Below are positions 11,656 to 23,236 of a DNA stretch of 64,000 nucleotides, one piece after another. How positions within the stretch are numbered: the stretch's first letter is position 1; each line of letters starts with the position of its first letter. This DNA comes from Macrostomum hystrix. Lineage: Eukaryota > Platyhelminthes > Macrostomidae. The stretch is from the NCBI GenBank assembly GCA_950097015.1, contig CATNEN010000003.1, positions 12,553,501 through 12,617,500 on the forward strand, given 5' to 3'. The notes under the pieces were generated by a model that worked only from the letters and a program-made list of their open reading frames with translations, did not search any database and had not been told where the DNA came from. The position numbers and the translations under genes were made by a program.

Positions 11656-13003
11656 CCTCTTTTGTGTGCCTGTAGACTTGGCTACATTGCTACGTAGTCA
11701 GTTCGTCTCTCGCATTATTATTATTTACGCCTTAGTGAAGTGTTGGTCTCAAAAATATATTTGCCTCGAACGCAAGCTCAGGGACGTTGCTATACGAGAC
11801 ATACCCTTCTGGCACTGTGGCAGCCAGCTCCTGGTGAGTATAAAGAGGCATGATAAATCTTGAAGTGCACTGGACAGGCAGAATATTCCTTATCGCATAA
11901 AATTAATATTCAGCATGAAATAGACCAGCTGCTTTCAGAAGCAGTTAAAACTGTTCTCTTAAAACTGGCAGTATCTGATGCAGACGCACAGTTAAATGAG
12001 CTCTCGCCAGGTGTGCCTACAGCGAATTCTTTAAGACTTATTCTCGCGCATTCATTGTCCTATACTTAAACAGGAGCGGCAATGTTTATAGGCTGCCATT
12101 TTTTAGCATAAAAATAGCCCCTTAAACTGTCTGAAGTGACATTCCTGGAATTCCAAGAGAATACTATGGCATTGTATATATTTTCAGTTTTCTCTTGACC
12201 AGTCAGTCACTTCAATGCAGACAAGCACAGTACAATAGGGTCTGAGTTCTACTCACATGCAGCAAAGTCTATCCCTAGCAAAATACAAAGATTAAGACCT
12301 ACCTCGAAGCTATGCTTGGATGTAGAAGGAATGCAGACTCTATTCTTTAGTGTTGAGAATAATTTTACACCGATTGTGAACACATTTTTTACATTCGTTT
12401 TCCGCAATATTAAACACTCGGTCCTAACTTCTACAATGTCAGATAATTGTGCGCGTTTTTCCGTTGAAGGGAATTTCTAATTTGTTTAACATTTTTTGTT
12501 TTACTTGAATTGACCCAACAAAATCGACCTTGAAGCTAGTTGAAATCTTCGCATTTCCGTCCTAGCTCTTTTTGTTTTATTGACAGAAAAAAAACTGGCA
12601 GTTTTTGCTGCTCACAATATTTTTTGTATTTTACCGTGTTGGTTATTATTAGTTGTTGATTATATATCATTGATTACATTGTTTATTGTAATATTACTGA
12701 ACCAATATGGATTCGCACTAGATGCTTACACAGCAATGTCAGTTGTCCTTGTCACCAGGGTCTTCGACAAGAATCGTTGAATTTCTCGACGATGCATTCA
12801 TTGTAAAGGGCGAACTTTTTTATCCATTTAGTAGACTTTCAAGAAAGTCACCCATTGGTTTGGAAGCTGTCGTGAAATGTCAAAGGACTCAAATAAACAA
12901 AACGGTTTTTGCAATGACCCTCTTCACATGAGCAGTAGAAGTTCGGAACACTTATTAGTTTCTTGGAATTATGTCGAAAGCGGCCTTATCCATTAACTTG
13001 TTG
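11656..13003. other. Intergenic stretch
   Basis: AT-rich unique sequence. Short frames (60-100 codons) show no domains or coding bias. Nothing can be supported here. Confidence 0.5.
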
Positions 13004-13011
13004 AACTAAAG

Positions 13012-13912
13012 CGGGGGTCGGCAAACACCGGCCCGCGGGCCAGATGCGGCCCTCGAAGCTCCCAAATCCGGCCCTTTGCCCCTTCCGACACCTATACAGT
13101 CTGCTGTCTTATCTCTTCTGTGTCTCATCTCTCCCGTGTCTCATCTCTCCCGTGTCTCATCTCTCCCATGTCTCATCTCTCCCGTGTCTCATCTCTCCCG
13201 TGTCTCATCTCTCCCGTGTCTCATCTCTCCCGTGTCTCATCTCTCCCGTGTCTCATCTCTCCCGTGTCTCATCTCTCCCGTGTCTCATCTCTCCCGTGTC
13301 TCATCTCTCCCGTGTCTCATCTCTCCCGTGTCTCATCTCTCCCGTGTCTCATCTCTCCCGTGTCTCATCTCTCCCGTGTCTCATCTCTCCCGTGTCTCAT
13401 CTCTCCCGTGTCTCATCTCTCCCGTGTCTCATCTCTCCCGTGTCTCATCTCTCCCGTGTCTCATCTCTCCCGTGTCTCATCTCTCCCGTGTCTCATCTCT
13501 CCCGTGTCTCATCTCTCCCGTGTCTCATCTCTCCCGTGTCTCATCTCTCCCGTGTCTCATCTCTCCCGTGTCTCATCTCTCCCGTGTCTCATCTCTCCCG
13601 TGTCTCATCTCTCCCGTGTCTCATCTCTCCCGTGTCTCATCTCTCCCGTGTCTCATCTCTCCCGTGTCTCATCTCTCCCGTGTCTCATCTCTCCCGTGTC
13701 TCATCTCTCCCGTGTCTCATCTCTCCCGTGTCTCATCTCTCCCGTGTCTCATCTCTCCCGTGTCTCATCTCTCCCGTGTCTCATCTCTCCCGTGTCTCAT
13801 CTCTCCCGTGTCTCATCTCTCCCATTTCTCATATTTCTACCTTAAATACGGCCCGCTGTCGTCTTTTAGGTTCCCTCTTTGGCCCTCTAGCTAATAAGTT
13901 TGCCGACCCCTG
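13012..13912. mobile_element. Non-autonomous hAT-type element carrying a minisatellite
   Basis: The left end CGGGGGTCGGCAAAC and the right end GTTTGCCGACCCCTG form a 15-bp terminal inverted repeat with one mismatch. Both ends are followed inward by GGCCCGC/GGCCCT-rich sequence. The element is bounded by a perfect 8-bp duplication AACTAAAG (13004-13011 and 13913-13920). Eight-base duplications and CAGGGGTCGGCAAAC-type ends are typical of hAT elements. No transposase is present. The middle of the element is almost entirely a 16-bp tandem array. Confidence 0.93.
13120..13823. repeat. Minisatellite, 16-bp unit, about 44 copies, inside the hAT element
   Basis: The unit GTGTCTCATCTCTCCC repeats with almost no variation. 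Edge copies differ (CCCATG near 13170, CCCATTTC at the end). Three overlapping open frames of 241-289 codons span it because a 16-bp unit without stops is open in all three frames; none is a gene. The near-perfect copies imply recent expansion. Confidence 0.98.
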
Positions 13913-13920
13913 AACTAAAG

Positions 13921-14439
13921 GGTCATAGCGTCGGGTCTTGTGTAATTAATAAAGTTCATCAATCACATAGACCATTGAATAAAATAGAGAAAGAAGTGAA
14001 AAATTGCTGCAAAATTCAGTTGGCTACACTGATGTGCGAAGTAGGCCTAAGAGAGGTTATAATTACTCGACAATGTTTTTTTATAAAAATTCTTCATAGC
14101 TTCGCAGGAATTAATTGTGACCATATTAAAATAAGCAAAGCAATGACCAAGTTTGCTTTAATTTCTATAATAGCTACCTTGTCCAGTAGCCGAAGGTCTT
14201 TGTTACATTTTGCTATCGCTTAGCCTGCGAAATGCATACAGCTAGCGCCTACGCATGCCCGATCGTTACATTTGCGTCACAAAAACTGATCCTCTGAGAA
14301 AACTTTTTCGTACAGTCGAGTGAAAGTTTTATGCAGAACCTGTTTTATAATTAACGAAAATCCGAACAGTGAATTAAAATTAAAATAAAATTTGAATTAA
14401 CAGCTCCATCTATCAACTCATAATACAAAATACCTCCAC
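13921..14439. other. Intergenic stretch
   Basis: Unique AT-rich DNA between the hAT element and the 22-bp array. No supported feature. Confidence 0.5.
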
Positions 14440-14941
14440 AAAATGCGACACCTGCCAACTAAAACGGTGACAACTACCAACTCAAAATGCGACATCTACC
14501 AACTCAAAATGCGACATCTACCAACTCAAAATGCGACATCTACCAACTCAAAATGCGACATCTACCAACTCAAAATGCGACATCTACCAACTCAAAATGC
14601 GACATCTACCAACTCAAAATGCGACATCTACCAACTCAAAATGCGACATCTACCAACTCAAAATGCGACATCTACCAACTCAAAATGCGACATCTACCAA
14701 CTCAAAATGCGACATCTACCAACTCAAAATGCGACATCTACCAACTCAAAATGCGACATCTACCAACTCAAAATGCGACATCTACCAACTCAAAATGCGA
14801 CATCTACCAACTCAAAATGCGACATCTACCAACTCAAAATGCGACATCTACCAACTCAAAATGCGACATCTACCAACTCAAAATGCGACATCTACCAACT
14901 CAAAATGCGACATCTACCAACTCAAAATGCGACATCTACCT
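14440..14941. repeat. Minisatellite, 22-bp unit, about 22 copies
   Basis: The unit is AAAATGCGACATCTACC followed by AACTC (22 bp). The first two copies are degenerate (GACACCTGCC, GGTGACAACTACC) and the rest are essentially identical. Three overlapping open frames of 166-178 codons are by-products of a 22-bp unit that contains ATG and no stop. Confidence 0.98.
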
Positions 14942-16386
14942 AATCTACGAACTAATCTGCCAAACCAAACTGTCAAAAAGCAAATATTTGAGCTGGTCCT
15001 TTGTAACTTTGCGCAAAAGATAGTTTCTCGAAACTTTCGTATGTCTATGCAAGGTTGATCATGTGTGCAATCGATGGCACCAATGACACCATGATGATAT
15101 CATGCAATGACACCTGGCAGTCCCGCGACTGAATTAAACCCGTCCATGACCCGATTAACTTCAGCGTGGCTTCTAGGAAACCAATCGCGATCAGTCTCAC
15201 TATTGGAATCGTTGCCCTGCACTTCGGCCATAAACAACAGATTTTCGCTTCGCGATAACTTACGAGAACCCTATAGGTTAGCTTGGTGAAACAGCTTTAC
15301 GACACCAATGCGCAAAGTGCAAGCCAAGCGCAAAGTTCGGACCTAGTTCAAGTTCGCCTGCACTTACCATAGAACTTACAATGGTTTCTAGAAAGACCTC
15401 TCTGGTTTGTAAAAAATCAACACATACAGTCTATGCATTCGGTTGCGAATGGAATGTAATTAATGCACTGTACTGGCGATAGTACTAGCACCTATATTTA
15501 TCAAAACCTGCTTTATCAAGAGCATTTAACATTCTCAACCACCTTGGATCATAGCATGCTACACATTCCTGACGAATAAGTTTACAATCTCGAGCGAATT
15601 CCTTTTCTTAGACAGCTACACAGGGCTTGCCCACCATTGTCAACTGATAACTATTCCACCCGGTAACCATGTCAACAACAGATAATGCGCTAAAATTAGA
15701 GACAATTTGTCTTAACGCTATTTCTATTTTGAAGCTTTGTTTTCGAATTCCACCCAATGAGTGGGTGGCAACTTACAAGGTGCTCCATCGACGTTTAATT
15801 AGAATGTAGCTAGTTTTTCTGTGACCAAAGTCTACTTATATAAAAATTAAAGACGTGTAGTAATTATGTGTCGAAAGTACGAGGGTGACAAGACAATTGC
15901 ATCTAGATTTCTAACTAGATACAGCAGTTGTTGAAACTAGGTATTTAGTAAGAACTGCAATCATGTAGTTTGCATGCTGGCTTAATTATTGTTTATTAGA
16001 ACAACAGAGAAAGAAAAATGTCGTGCAATCTTTTACCCGAAGTGGCCCTGCAGTTTGATTGACTTACACACAGATAGAAACAGTTTTTGTGTCGATGCTG
16101 CTAGTTATGATTACGAATTTCCATTCTACTACTGCTTCAGTGTAAATAGTATAGTTTGGATAATAATGACACGTGCATGCAATATAAGGTTAATTTATTT
16201 TTGCTTTTTTTGCATATCAAACAACAAGCCCAAATAAATCGAAAGTTTTTCATTTTAGCTTCCGTTGACAGGAATTAGGATTAGAATTAGGCAATAAAAT
16301 ATAGGTCAGAGAAGGGAAGCCTATCATGCAGAGTCGCATGGATAACTTTAGACAATGTCCAGAAACATAATTTTAGTTAGCAAAGT
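14942..16386. other. Intergenic stretch
   Basis: Unique DNA with no recognisable gene. An 82-codon frame near 15989 has no coding hallmarks. Confidence 0.5.
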
Positions 16387-16389
16387 TTG

Positions 16390-17127
16390 AGTACCGTGGC
16401 GTCAAACAATAATAAGTTGGATCAATCTTCAGGCCTCGCTCTGCTCCTGAGCCTCGCCCAGCCGGCCCGCTGTGGCAGCGAGGTCGAGTGGCTCAGAGTG
16501 GAGACGCCGCGGTGTCTGCCCGACGCTCTGGCTCTGCAGACCAGGCGAGTGTCGAGCAAGCTCATGTGCGTCGGCATTGCGAACACAATGAGCAGTCTGT
16601 TAGTGGCCCAGTTCGACTCGGACACTCGCATGTGCTCGCTGTTCAAGTACATTGTCGTGTGCTACCTCATCGATGGACAAGCCAGCAGTGGGATCTACGC
16701 ACTGCACAGCTGTGCTGCATTCGCCTTCAAGTTCATGACGCTGAGCAGGAAGCTGATGAGCAGTGCGGGCTCGAAGCTGCGTGCAGCCTGGGTGATGAGT
16801 GACGATGAGGAAGCCAGCAAGGGTAACTTGGTGTGCGGCGAGACGCAGCTGTGGCAGTCAGAGTCAGTCGAGTTCAGCAGTGAAGGAGCCAAGTTCGATG
16901 GGAAAGCGTCCAAGATGTGGATGGACAACGTTGGCCTCGTCTTGATGCATACGGGATTCACGGCTCACTTATCCCGTAATAAGTCACCGACTTCATTACT
17001 GGCCTACACCATTTTACCTCCCCAAACAAGTCTTGTTCAAAAGAAACAAGCAGAACTTCAATTCAAACACTTTAAGAAATATCAGCGCTTGCGGAAATTC
17101 AGTTCAAACAAAGTCCCTTTCTATTGA
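16390..17127 (+). other. Candidate coding island of unknown identity
   Basis: About 16427-16963 is clearly more GC-rich than its flanks and stays open in one frame for roughly 245 codons. The frame has no ATG at its beginning; the first in-frame Met lies about 59 codons in. This fits an internal exon or the remnant of a gene better than a complete single-exon gene. Visible phrases include ANTMSSLLVAQFDSD, KFMTLSRKLM and VMSDDEEAS. The last loosely recalls the Ser-Asp-Asp region of MULE-type transposases, but that is weak. The final 40 codons are AT-rich and may be read-through. Function unknown. Confidence 0.3.
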
Positions 17128-17443
17128 AACAGAAGAAATTCAATTCAGACTGCCAAAATTGTCCCCGAGTGACGCCTATGGACGCCTAAGTTGCTTTCGA
17201 GAAACACCCCCATCCATTTTCTATTTAGCTGCGGAAGTTTACAAAAACAGACACAGACAGCCTTGTCAGCAGGTCTGCGCTTGAACTAAATACTGTACAC
17301 TAGTACCAAAACAGGCCGGCCAACAGGTTAGTTTTATATCGTAAGTTCAGACTAGTCAGATTTTTCAATTTAGTCCTGCCTTTGACCAGCTAAGAAGACA
17401 TTCGATCGTCCGAGCACACTCGGACTCAGACCAAGTGACCGTC

Positions 17444-18628
17444 ATGGCTGTAGCATCGGGAGTTTTGAGAATTTCAAGACTGTACAAAAACAGAGCATGT
17501 CTGGTCGTCTCGCTAGTCAGTTGTACATTCCTGCTGATGCAGTGGTCCCGCCACAATCAATCAAGCCGCAATAATGAAGCAGCAAAAACCTTTGAGTCAG
17601 CCGTGCAAGTTAAAGCGAAGACTCCCAAAGCTCGTGCTTTTGTACACAGCTTCAAGGCTGGCTACGATGCCCTCTTTCAAATGCAGAATCAATCGCTATA
17701 CAACATTCAGAAAAAAACAAAGCTGCCATTGTTGCGACTGTCGGCAGCTGAGAACGACTTCAACTTCCGGGCAGCCCACGGCAAGCTGTGGATGAAGCAA
17801 GTTTCTGTAGTGTTCGTTGGTACTGCTCGAAATGCAAAAGATCAGCTGCCAAGAAACATGGTCGACATTCATCGACTCGGCAAGATGTTCAAGAACTACT
17901 GGATTGTGCTTGTCGAGAACGACTCAAAGGACGGCACTCGGCAGTACCTGATGAATGTGGTGAAGGAGTTCAACCAGACCGTCATTCTGGGCTGTGATCC
18001 GATCAACTCTCCAGCAGAGTGCCAGCTCAACATCAAGTACCGATCTGGGAAGCTGCACAAGCCCGGATGGGCTCAGAAGCGAAGCGACGAAGAGCTGATC
18101 GATCGCGGCGTGACGATGAGCGTGTTGCGCAACATGATTCTGGACTACATCTATGCTCACCTGGCCGACAAGGCCGAGCTCATGATCGCCATCGAGCCCG
18201 ACATCTCCTGGGATCCGTGGAACCTGGACAACATTGCTCAGGGGATGTACTACTTCAGCAGTCGACCGCAGCTTGATCTGCTGTGCGCCAACGGACGTCT
18301 GTGGGGAAAACTGTACGACCCGTGCTCCAGGACCTACTACGCCAAGAAGCACTTTGTGAAAGTGGAAGAGGATGATCTCAGCATCGTGACTGACGCCGAG
18401 GCGGTCGAGCAGAACAAGGTTCCAATCAAGGTAGACTCTTGCTACCAGGCCTTCGCAATCTACCGGATCAGCAGCCTCGTGAAACGTAATGCGCACTACT
18501 ACCCAGTGCCCGGAGAATGGAGTTGCGAGCACAACACGCTTGCCAGACGACTGTCTGAGAAGTACATCGACCCGGCAATGTTCCTGAACATCTACTCGCT
18601 TGTGGTTCATAGCAAGGACCGCTGGTAG
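17444..18628 (+). CDS. Type II membrane glycosyltransferase-like protein, copy A
   Basis: A single-exon gene of 394 residues, with ATG at 17444 in the context CCGTCATGG. A short basic N-terminus precedes one signal-anchor helix (about residues 16-34, LVVSLVSCTFLLMQW), then a stem and a luminal domain, the usual layout of Golgi glycosyltransferases. The core has a Rossmann-like start (VSVVFVGTARNAKDQLPRN, then YWIVLVENDSKDGT), an acidic EPDISWDPWN that could bind metal-nucleotide, and DLLCANGRLW. These resemble GT-A enzymes of the CAP59/CMT1 (GT69) and Anp1/Van1 mannosyltransferase groups; the family call is inference. Conserved Cys pairs suggest a secreted fold. From 17714 to the stop it is about 99% identical to copy B, while the N-terminal part is diverged. 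An AATAAA lies at 19048-19053. Confidence 0.88.
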   Translation: MAVASGVLRISRLYKNRACLVVSLVSCTFLLMQWSRHNQSSRNNEAAKTFESAVQVKAKTPKARAFVHSFKAGYDALFQMQNQSLYNIQKKTKLPLLRLSAAENDFNFRAAHGKLWMKQVSVVFVGTARNAKDQLPRNMVDIHRLGKMFKNYWIVLVENDSKDGTRQYLMNVVKEFNQTVILGCDPINSPAECQLNIKYRSGKLHKPGWAQKRSDEELIDRGVTMSVLRNMILDYIYAHLADKAELMIAIEPDISWDPWNLDNIAQGMYYFSSRPQLDLLCANGRLWGKLYDPCSRTYYAKKHFVKVEEDDLSIVTDAEAVEQNKVPIKVDSCYQAFAIYRISSLVKRNAHYYPVPGEWSCEHNTLARRLSEKYIDPAMFLNIYSLVVHSKDRW

Positions 18629-19209
18629 CTGGAGTTTGACGAATGGGTTTTATTTAACTATTACAATTTTATTGCGTTTATATATGAGTAGATGTGGGTT
18701 GTGAAAATTGAACCATTGTGGGCACTGATAAATCCAATACTTCAGTGTTATCCTAGACCGAGCAGTCAAAATGCGCGCGCCCATAAAGGAATTAAAGGAG
18801 TTAAAACAGACACGCCCTGTGCTATTTTCTCCAACCGCCTTCAGCTATAACAATTATTTTCTATAGTAAATACAATAACTCATAAACTGCGTTTTATCAC
18901 GATTTAAAATGCGCCCATTCATTCCCACCCAGGCCTGACAGACGGAAATTTGCAGACTCATTGGCGACGGACTAATAACAATGGGCGCATTTTGAATAAG
19001 TTTATTCATATTATTCTACCTCTCGTTATAAAATGTACATTGGCCTCAATAAAGCATTTGTCATCTATACTAAAGTTACATTATACGAGTGAGTGACAGA
19101 ATACAATGGGAAAATTGAAACACACCGCGAAACACAATTGTAACACTCCAATGCTCGTATACTTTAATTCTGCTCTAGTTTTTATGCTTGCTTTGCTTTT
19201 TTAGGTGCA
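18629..19209. other. 3' flank of glycosyltransferase copy A
   Basis: Contains the likely 3' UTR and the AATAAA at 19048. The stretch 18680-18790 (with GGGCACTGATAAATCC and CAGTGTTATCCTAG) has a diverged counterpart about 3.7 kb on at 22360-22465, so the duplication that made the two genes included 3' sequence. Confidence 0.7.
18906..18993. repeat. Short inverted repeat
   Basis: AAAATGCGCCCATT (18906-18919) is perfectly reversed at 18980-18993, enclosing 60 bp. It may be a tiny foldback element or an RNA hairpin. No flanking duplication was seen. Confidence 0.6.
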
Positions 19210-19855
19210 ACTGTCCAGTGTTTACTGGACTACTGCAACTCTGACAGTCCACTGGACTAGCCGCAACAGACTGTCCACTGGACTAGCCGCAACAGACTGT
19301 CCACTGGACTAGCCGCAAAAGACTGTCCATTGGATTAGATGCAACAAGACTGTCCACTGGACTAGCCGCAAAAGACTGTCCACTGGACTAGCCGCAAAAG
19401 ACTGTCCACTGGACTAGCTGCAACAGACTGTCCACTGGACTAGACGCAAAAGACTGTCCACTGGACTAGCTGCAACAGACTGTCCACTAGTCTACGGGAC
19501 TAGCTGCAACAGACTGTCCACTAGTCTACGGGACTAGCTGCAACAGACTGTCCACTAGTCTACGGGACTAGCTGCAACAGACTGTCCACTAGTCTACGGG
19601 ACTAGCTGCAACAGACTGTCCACTAGTCTACGGGACTAGCTGCAACAGACTGTCCACTAGTCTACGGGACTAGCTGCAACAGACTGTCCACTAGTCTACG
19701 GGACTAGCTGCAACAGACTGTCCACTAGTCTACGGGACTAGCTGCAACAGACTGTCCACTAGTCTACGGGACTAGCTGCAACAGACTGTCCACTAGTCTA
19801 CGGGACTAGCTGCAACAGACTGTCCACAAATCCACAGGACTAGCTTCTGGCAAAA
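19210..19855. repeat. Minisatellite with two unit lengths, 26 bp then 34 bp
   Basis: The left part (about 19230-19480) repeats a 26-bp unit, CTAGCCGCAACAGACTGTCC plus ACTGGA. The right part (about 19480-19830) repeats a 34-bp unit that is the same sequence with 8 extra bases (an AGTCTACG insertion near ACTAGTCTACGGGACT). The left copies are more varied and the right copies nearly identical. It lies between the two glycosyltransferase genes. Confidence 0.95.
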
Positions 19856-20782
19856 TCAAGCGAAAAAGAGGGTATTACGAAAAAATCGGTTTCAAATCTA
19901 GTTACATTTAAATGGATAAATTTTTAAGTCAGGATCGCTATATTGAAGTACTCATGTAAACTGGCTTTAATAATCTAACATTGCTATTCTATCTGCAGCT
20001 CCCAATAGTATTTCTTGGCTATATACGTACTTTTATGGCTGATTGATGCCAATAATGGTCTTCTGCAGACCAAAAACCATTTAGATAACCTAAAGAGTTA
20101 TTTAGATATATTTTATATAGCATTCCTGTATGTATTTCATTCACATTCTAATGTTGTAAGTATACTTATACATGTTTAACGATCATTCGGTGTATATATA
20201 GTTGTTACTATAACGAGATAAATTGATATAATTATAGCTTACGTTTGCATGATATATAATATTACCAACTAGCATTTGTGTATTGCTAAGAATTTGACAG
20301 TTAGTTTTCTGTCAGCATCTTGTAGAGTTGGATATAGGGCAATACTATAGAAGGCGTGCTTCCGCGAAGACCTCCCTGAGTTTTTAATTCTGCAGTTTGT
20401 AATGAGAATGTTTCTTAGCAGAGGCAGGTGAATGGCGTCCCTGCTAATAATAAGCTACAAGCAAAAAGCTATAATTGTAACTGATGTACGCGCTCACGAT
20501 CGTACAGTCGCTTGCTTAGAACTAAAAAAAACTATGGAACCAATGTACGTACTCGGACACTGAAGTACAAATGTGCAAATCTCTTCCCCTATAAGGCCTT
20601 TCAAACAGCCAATGCGCTACAGACCCTACAGGAGCTTTTGCTGCAGCAATGCAGCAGCAACCTCACAGAAGAGCAGCTAAAACCAGTTGTCCCTGATGCA
20701 GAGAGCTACCTTGACTGTAAGCCAATTTACTTATATTGATTATCAAGCCCTAAGAGCCTCTGAAGTCGCGGCATCGTCAAGA
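19856..20782. other. 5' flank of glycosyltransferase copy B
   Basis: AT-rich DNA. An in-frame ATG at 20696 would add 29 residues upstream of the chosen start at 20783. No TATA or other promoter element was picked with confidence. Confidence 0.5.
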
Positions 20783-22006
20783 ATGGCGTTGTTTAGAAAA
20801 TTAAATCGAGTTAAAATCTGTCTGCTGGCTATTTTACTAACGGCGATTAACATCTACATGATCTCAGGTAGATCCACCAACCGGACAATGCTCTACGCTA
20901 AACCGGATAACGACGCGTCGAAAACACGAGAATCAAGGGACACTACCGCAACCACAGCCACTAAGAAGAATAACTCAAGTGCAACCAGAGAATCTAATAA
21001 GCTGCTGGCTTCAAAGTTCAGTTTCAGCTTTAAAGCAGGCCATGCAGCTCTAAAACGCATGCAGAATGAGTCCATGTATTCGATACAAGGCAAAACAAAG
21101 CTGCCATTGTTGCGACTGTCGGCAGCTGAGAACGACTTCAACTTCCGGGCAGCCCACGGCAAGCTGTGGATGAAACAAGTTTCTGTGGTGTTCGTTGGCA
21201 CTGCTCGAAATGCAAAAGATCAGCTGCCAAGAAACATGGTCGACATTCATCGACTCGGCAAGAAGTTCAAGAACTACTGGATTGTGCTGGTCGAGAACGA
21301 CTCAAAGGACGGCACTCGGCAGTACCTGATGAATGTGGTGAAGGAGTTCAACCAGACCGTCATTCTGGGCTGTGATCCGATCAACTCTCCAGCAGAGTGC
21401 CAGCTCAACATCAAGTACCGATCTGGGAAGCTGCACAAGCCCGGATGGGCTCAGAAGCGAAGCGACGAAGAGCTGATCGATCGCGGCGTGACGATGAGCG
21501 TGTTGCGCAACATGATTCTGGACTACATCTATGCTCACCTGGCCGACAAGGCCGAGCTCATGATCGCCATCGAGCCCGACATCTCCTGGGATCCGTGGAA
21601 CCTGGACAACATTGCTCAGGGGATGTACTACTTCAGCAGTCGACCGCAGCTTGATCTGCTGTGCGCCAACGGACGTCTGTGGGGAAAACTGTACGACCCG
21701 TGCTCCAGGACCTACTACGCCAAGAAGCACTTTGTGAAAGTGGAAGAGGATGATCTCAGCATCGTGACTGACGTCGAGGCGGTCGAGCAGAACAAGGTTC
21801 CAATCAAGGTAGACTCTTGCTACCAGGCCTTCGCAATCTACCGGATCAGCAGCCTCGTGAAACGTAATGCGCACTACTACCCAGTGCCCGGAGAATGGAG
21901 TTGCGAGCACAACACGCTTGCCAGACGACTGTCTGAGAAGTACATCGACCCGGCAATGTTCCTGAACATCTACTCGCTTGTGGTTCATAGCAAGGACCGC
22001 TGGTAG
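20783..22006 (+). CDS. Type II membrane glycosyltransferase-like protein, copy B
   Basis: A single-exon gene of 407 residues from ATG 20783. This start is preferred over 20696 because it puts the signal anchor (ICLLAILLTAINIYMI, about residues 12-27) near the N-terminus, as in copy A. Residues 28-100 are a Thr/Ser/Lys-rich stem that differs from copy A, with only scattered identity (SFKAG, MQN). From KTKLPLLRLSAAENDFNF to the C-terminus only six nucleotide differences separate the two copies in about 915 bp, two of them amino-acid changes (KM/KK and DAE/DVE). An AATAAA is at 22030-22035. The stem and anchor differences could give the two enzymes different Golgi positions or partners (inference). 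Confidence 0.88.
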   Translation: MALFRKLNRVKICLLAILLTAINIYMISGRSTNRTMLYAKPDNDASKTRESRDTTATTATKKNNSSATRESNKLLASKFSFSFKAGHAALKRMQNESMYSIQGKTKLPLLRLSAAENDFNFRAAHGKLWMKQVSVVFVGTARNAKDQLPRNMVDIHRLGKKFKNYWIVLVENDSKDGTRQYLMNVVKEFNQTVILGCDPINSPAECQLNIKYRSGKLHKPGWAQKRSDEELIDRGVTMSVLRNMILDYIYAHLADKAELMIAIEPDISWDPWNLDNIAQGMYYFSSRPQLDLLCANGRLWGKLYDPCSRTYYAKKHFVKVEEDDLSIVTDVEAVEQNKVPIKVDSCYQAFAIYRISSLVKRNAHYYPVPGEWSCEHNTLARRLSEKYIDPAMFLNIYSLVVHSKDRW

Positions 22007-23236
22007 CTGCAGTTTGAGGAATGGTTTTTAATAAATATGTTACCCATTTCCCGCGTTTATCCGCCTTGTAGTAAGTGCATGGCAGCTTTTGACTTTTGGC
22101 CGAGAAATCTGGATTTTTTCCGCCCAAAGATAGCTTCGCGTGTTACTGATGCAAGACACGTTATTTTTCATGGCTTCGGCTTGCCTAGTCAAAATTAGTG
22201 TCCGCATAATTGGTGCACCCTTTCGATCAAGAGCTAGCTTCGATCGATCAAGAAGAGCAAGACCTTTCGATCAATTGTCTTGCTTTACCGTTTTAAGAAA
22301 ATAATTCCTTTTTGCTATACATGTATTAAAATGTAAACATGCATGTATACATGTATTCTTGAGTAGATGTAAGTCGCGAAAATTGAGCTATTGAGGGCAT
22401 TGATAAATCCGATACTTCAGTGTTATCCTAGGCCGAGCAGTCAAATATCGCGCGCCCCATATAGCAATTGGCAAATACACGAGGACTAGACTCAAAAGAC
22501 GCAAAAGACACAAGGACTAGACTTGGCACATGGTGAGACGTACATTGGTAGTTTTCACAGATCCTACCAGCTAAACTTGTACACGTACATACCTTTAATT
22601 GTCACTTAGTCAGAACCTTGAAAAATTCAGTCAATGTTATTAGCGCCATCGGCTGTCGGTGTGAAATGCAAATACTTTTTGAAATATTGTAATTAAGGGC
22701 ATAAAAAGTTGTAGGCACTATACATATGAACTGTATAGAAAAAAGCTGCCTTGTTCGTTAAATAAGCAGCAAAATGTATAGCAATATAAAAACATGTCTG
22801 TCAAAATAGAATCTTTCTTTATCCATCAGCAGATAAAGAAAATATTCGCACCTTTATATATAAATTCATTGATTTCCGTGTTTCGCAAATCAATCATATG
22901 TCATGGCCAACTACTTTTCTAAATTAAGACTTTATTTGTACTTTTTGGTTTATCGGCGCCAATACTTACATCATTGTACTAAAAGTAGATGCGAGTTGTT
23001 TATTTGTGCAAAATGAATATTTTAGTGATATCTTGGGCGAAGGTGTCGAAGCTGTAAGCTAATATTGGTAATGAGTGAAGGCCTAAATCTAATAAGCTAT
23101 TTATAAGCTATAAAAAATTCAACAAGAAATTTATTCTCTAAAAAATCGCTTTAACAAACAAACAGTGCGATGACCTGGTATGTATATTTAAATGAGAGTT
23201 GTTACTTGGCGTGCTTTTAAATAGATCAATTGCAGC

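Noticed and set aside
13044-13913. Three overlapping long frames with Ser/Leu/Pro/Cys repeats
   Set aside because: A 16-bp unit without stops is open in all three frames. The stretch lies inside a non-autonomous transposon.
14443-15058. Three overlapping frames starting MRHLPTQNAT
   Set aside because: By-product of the 22-bp unit, which contains ATG and no stop.
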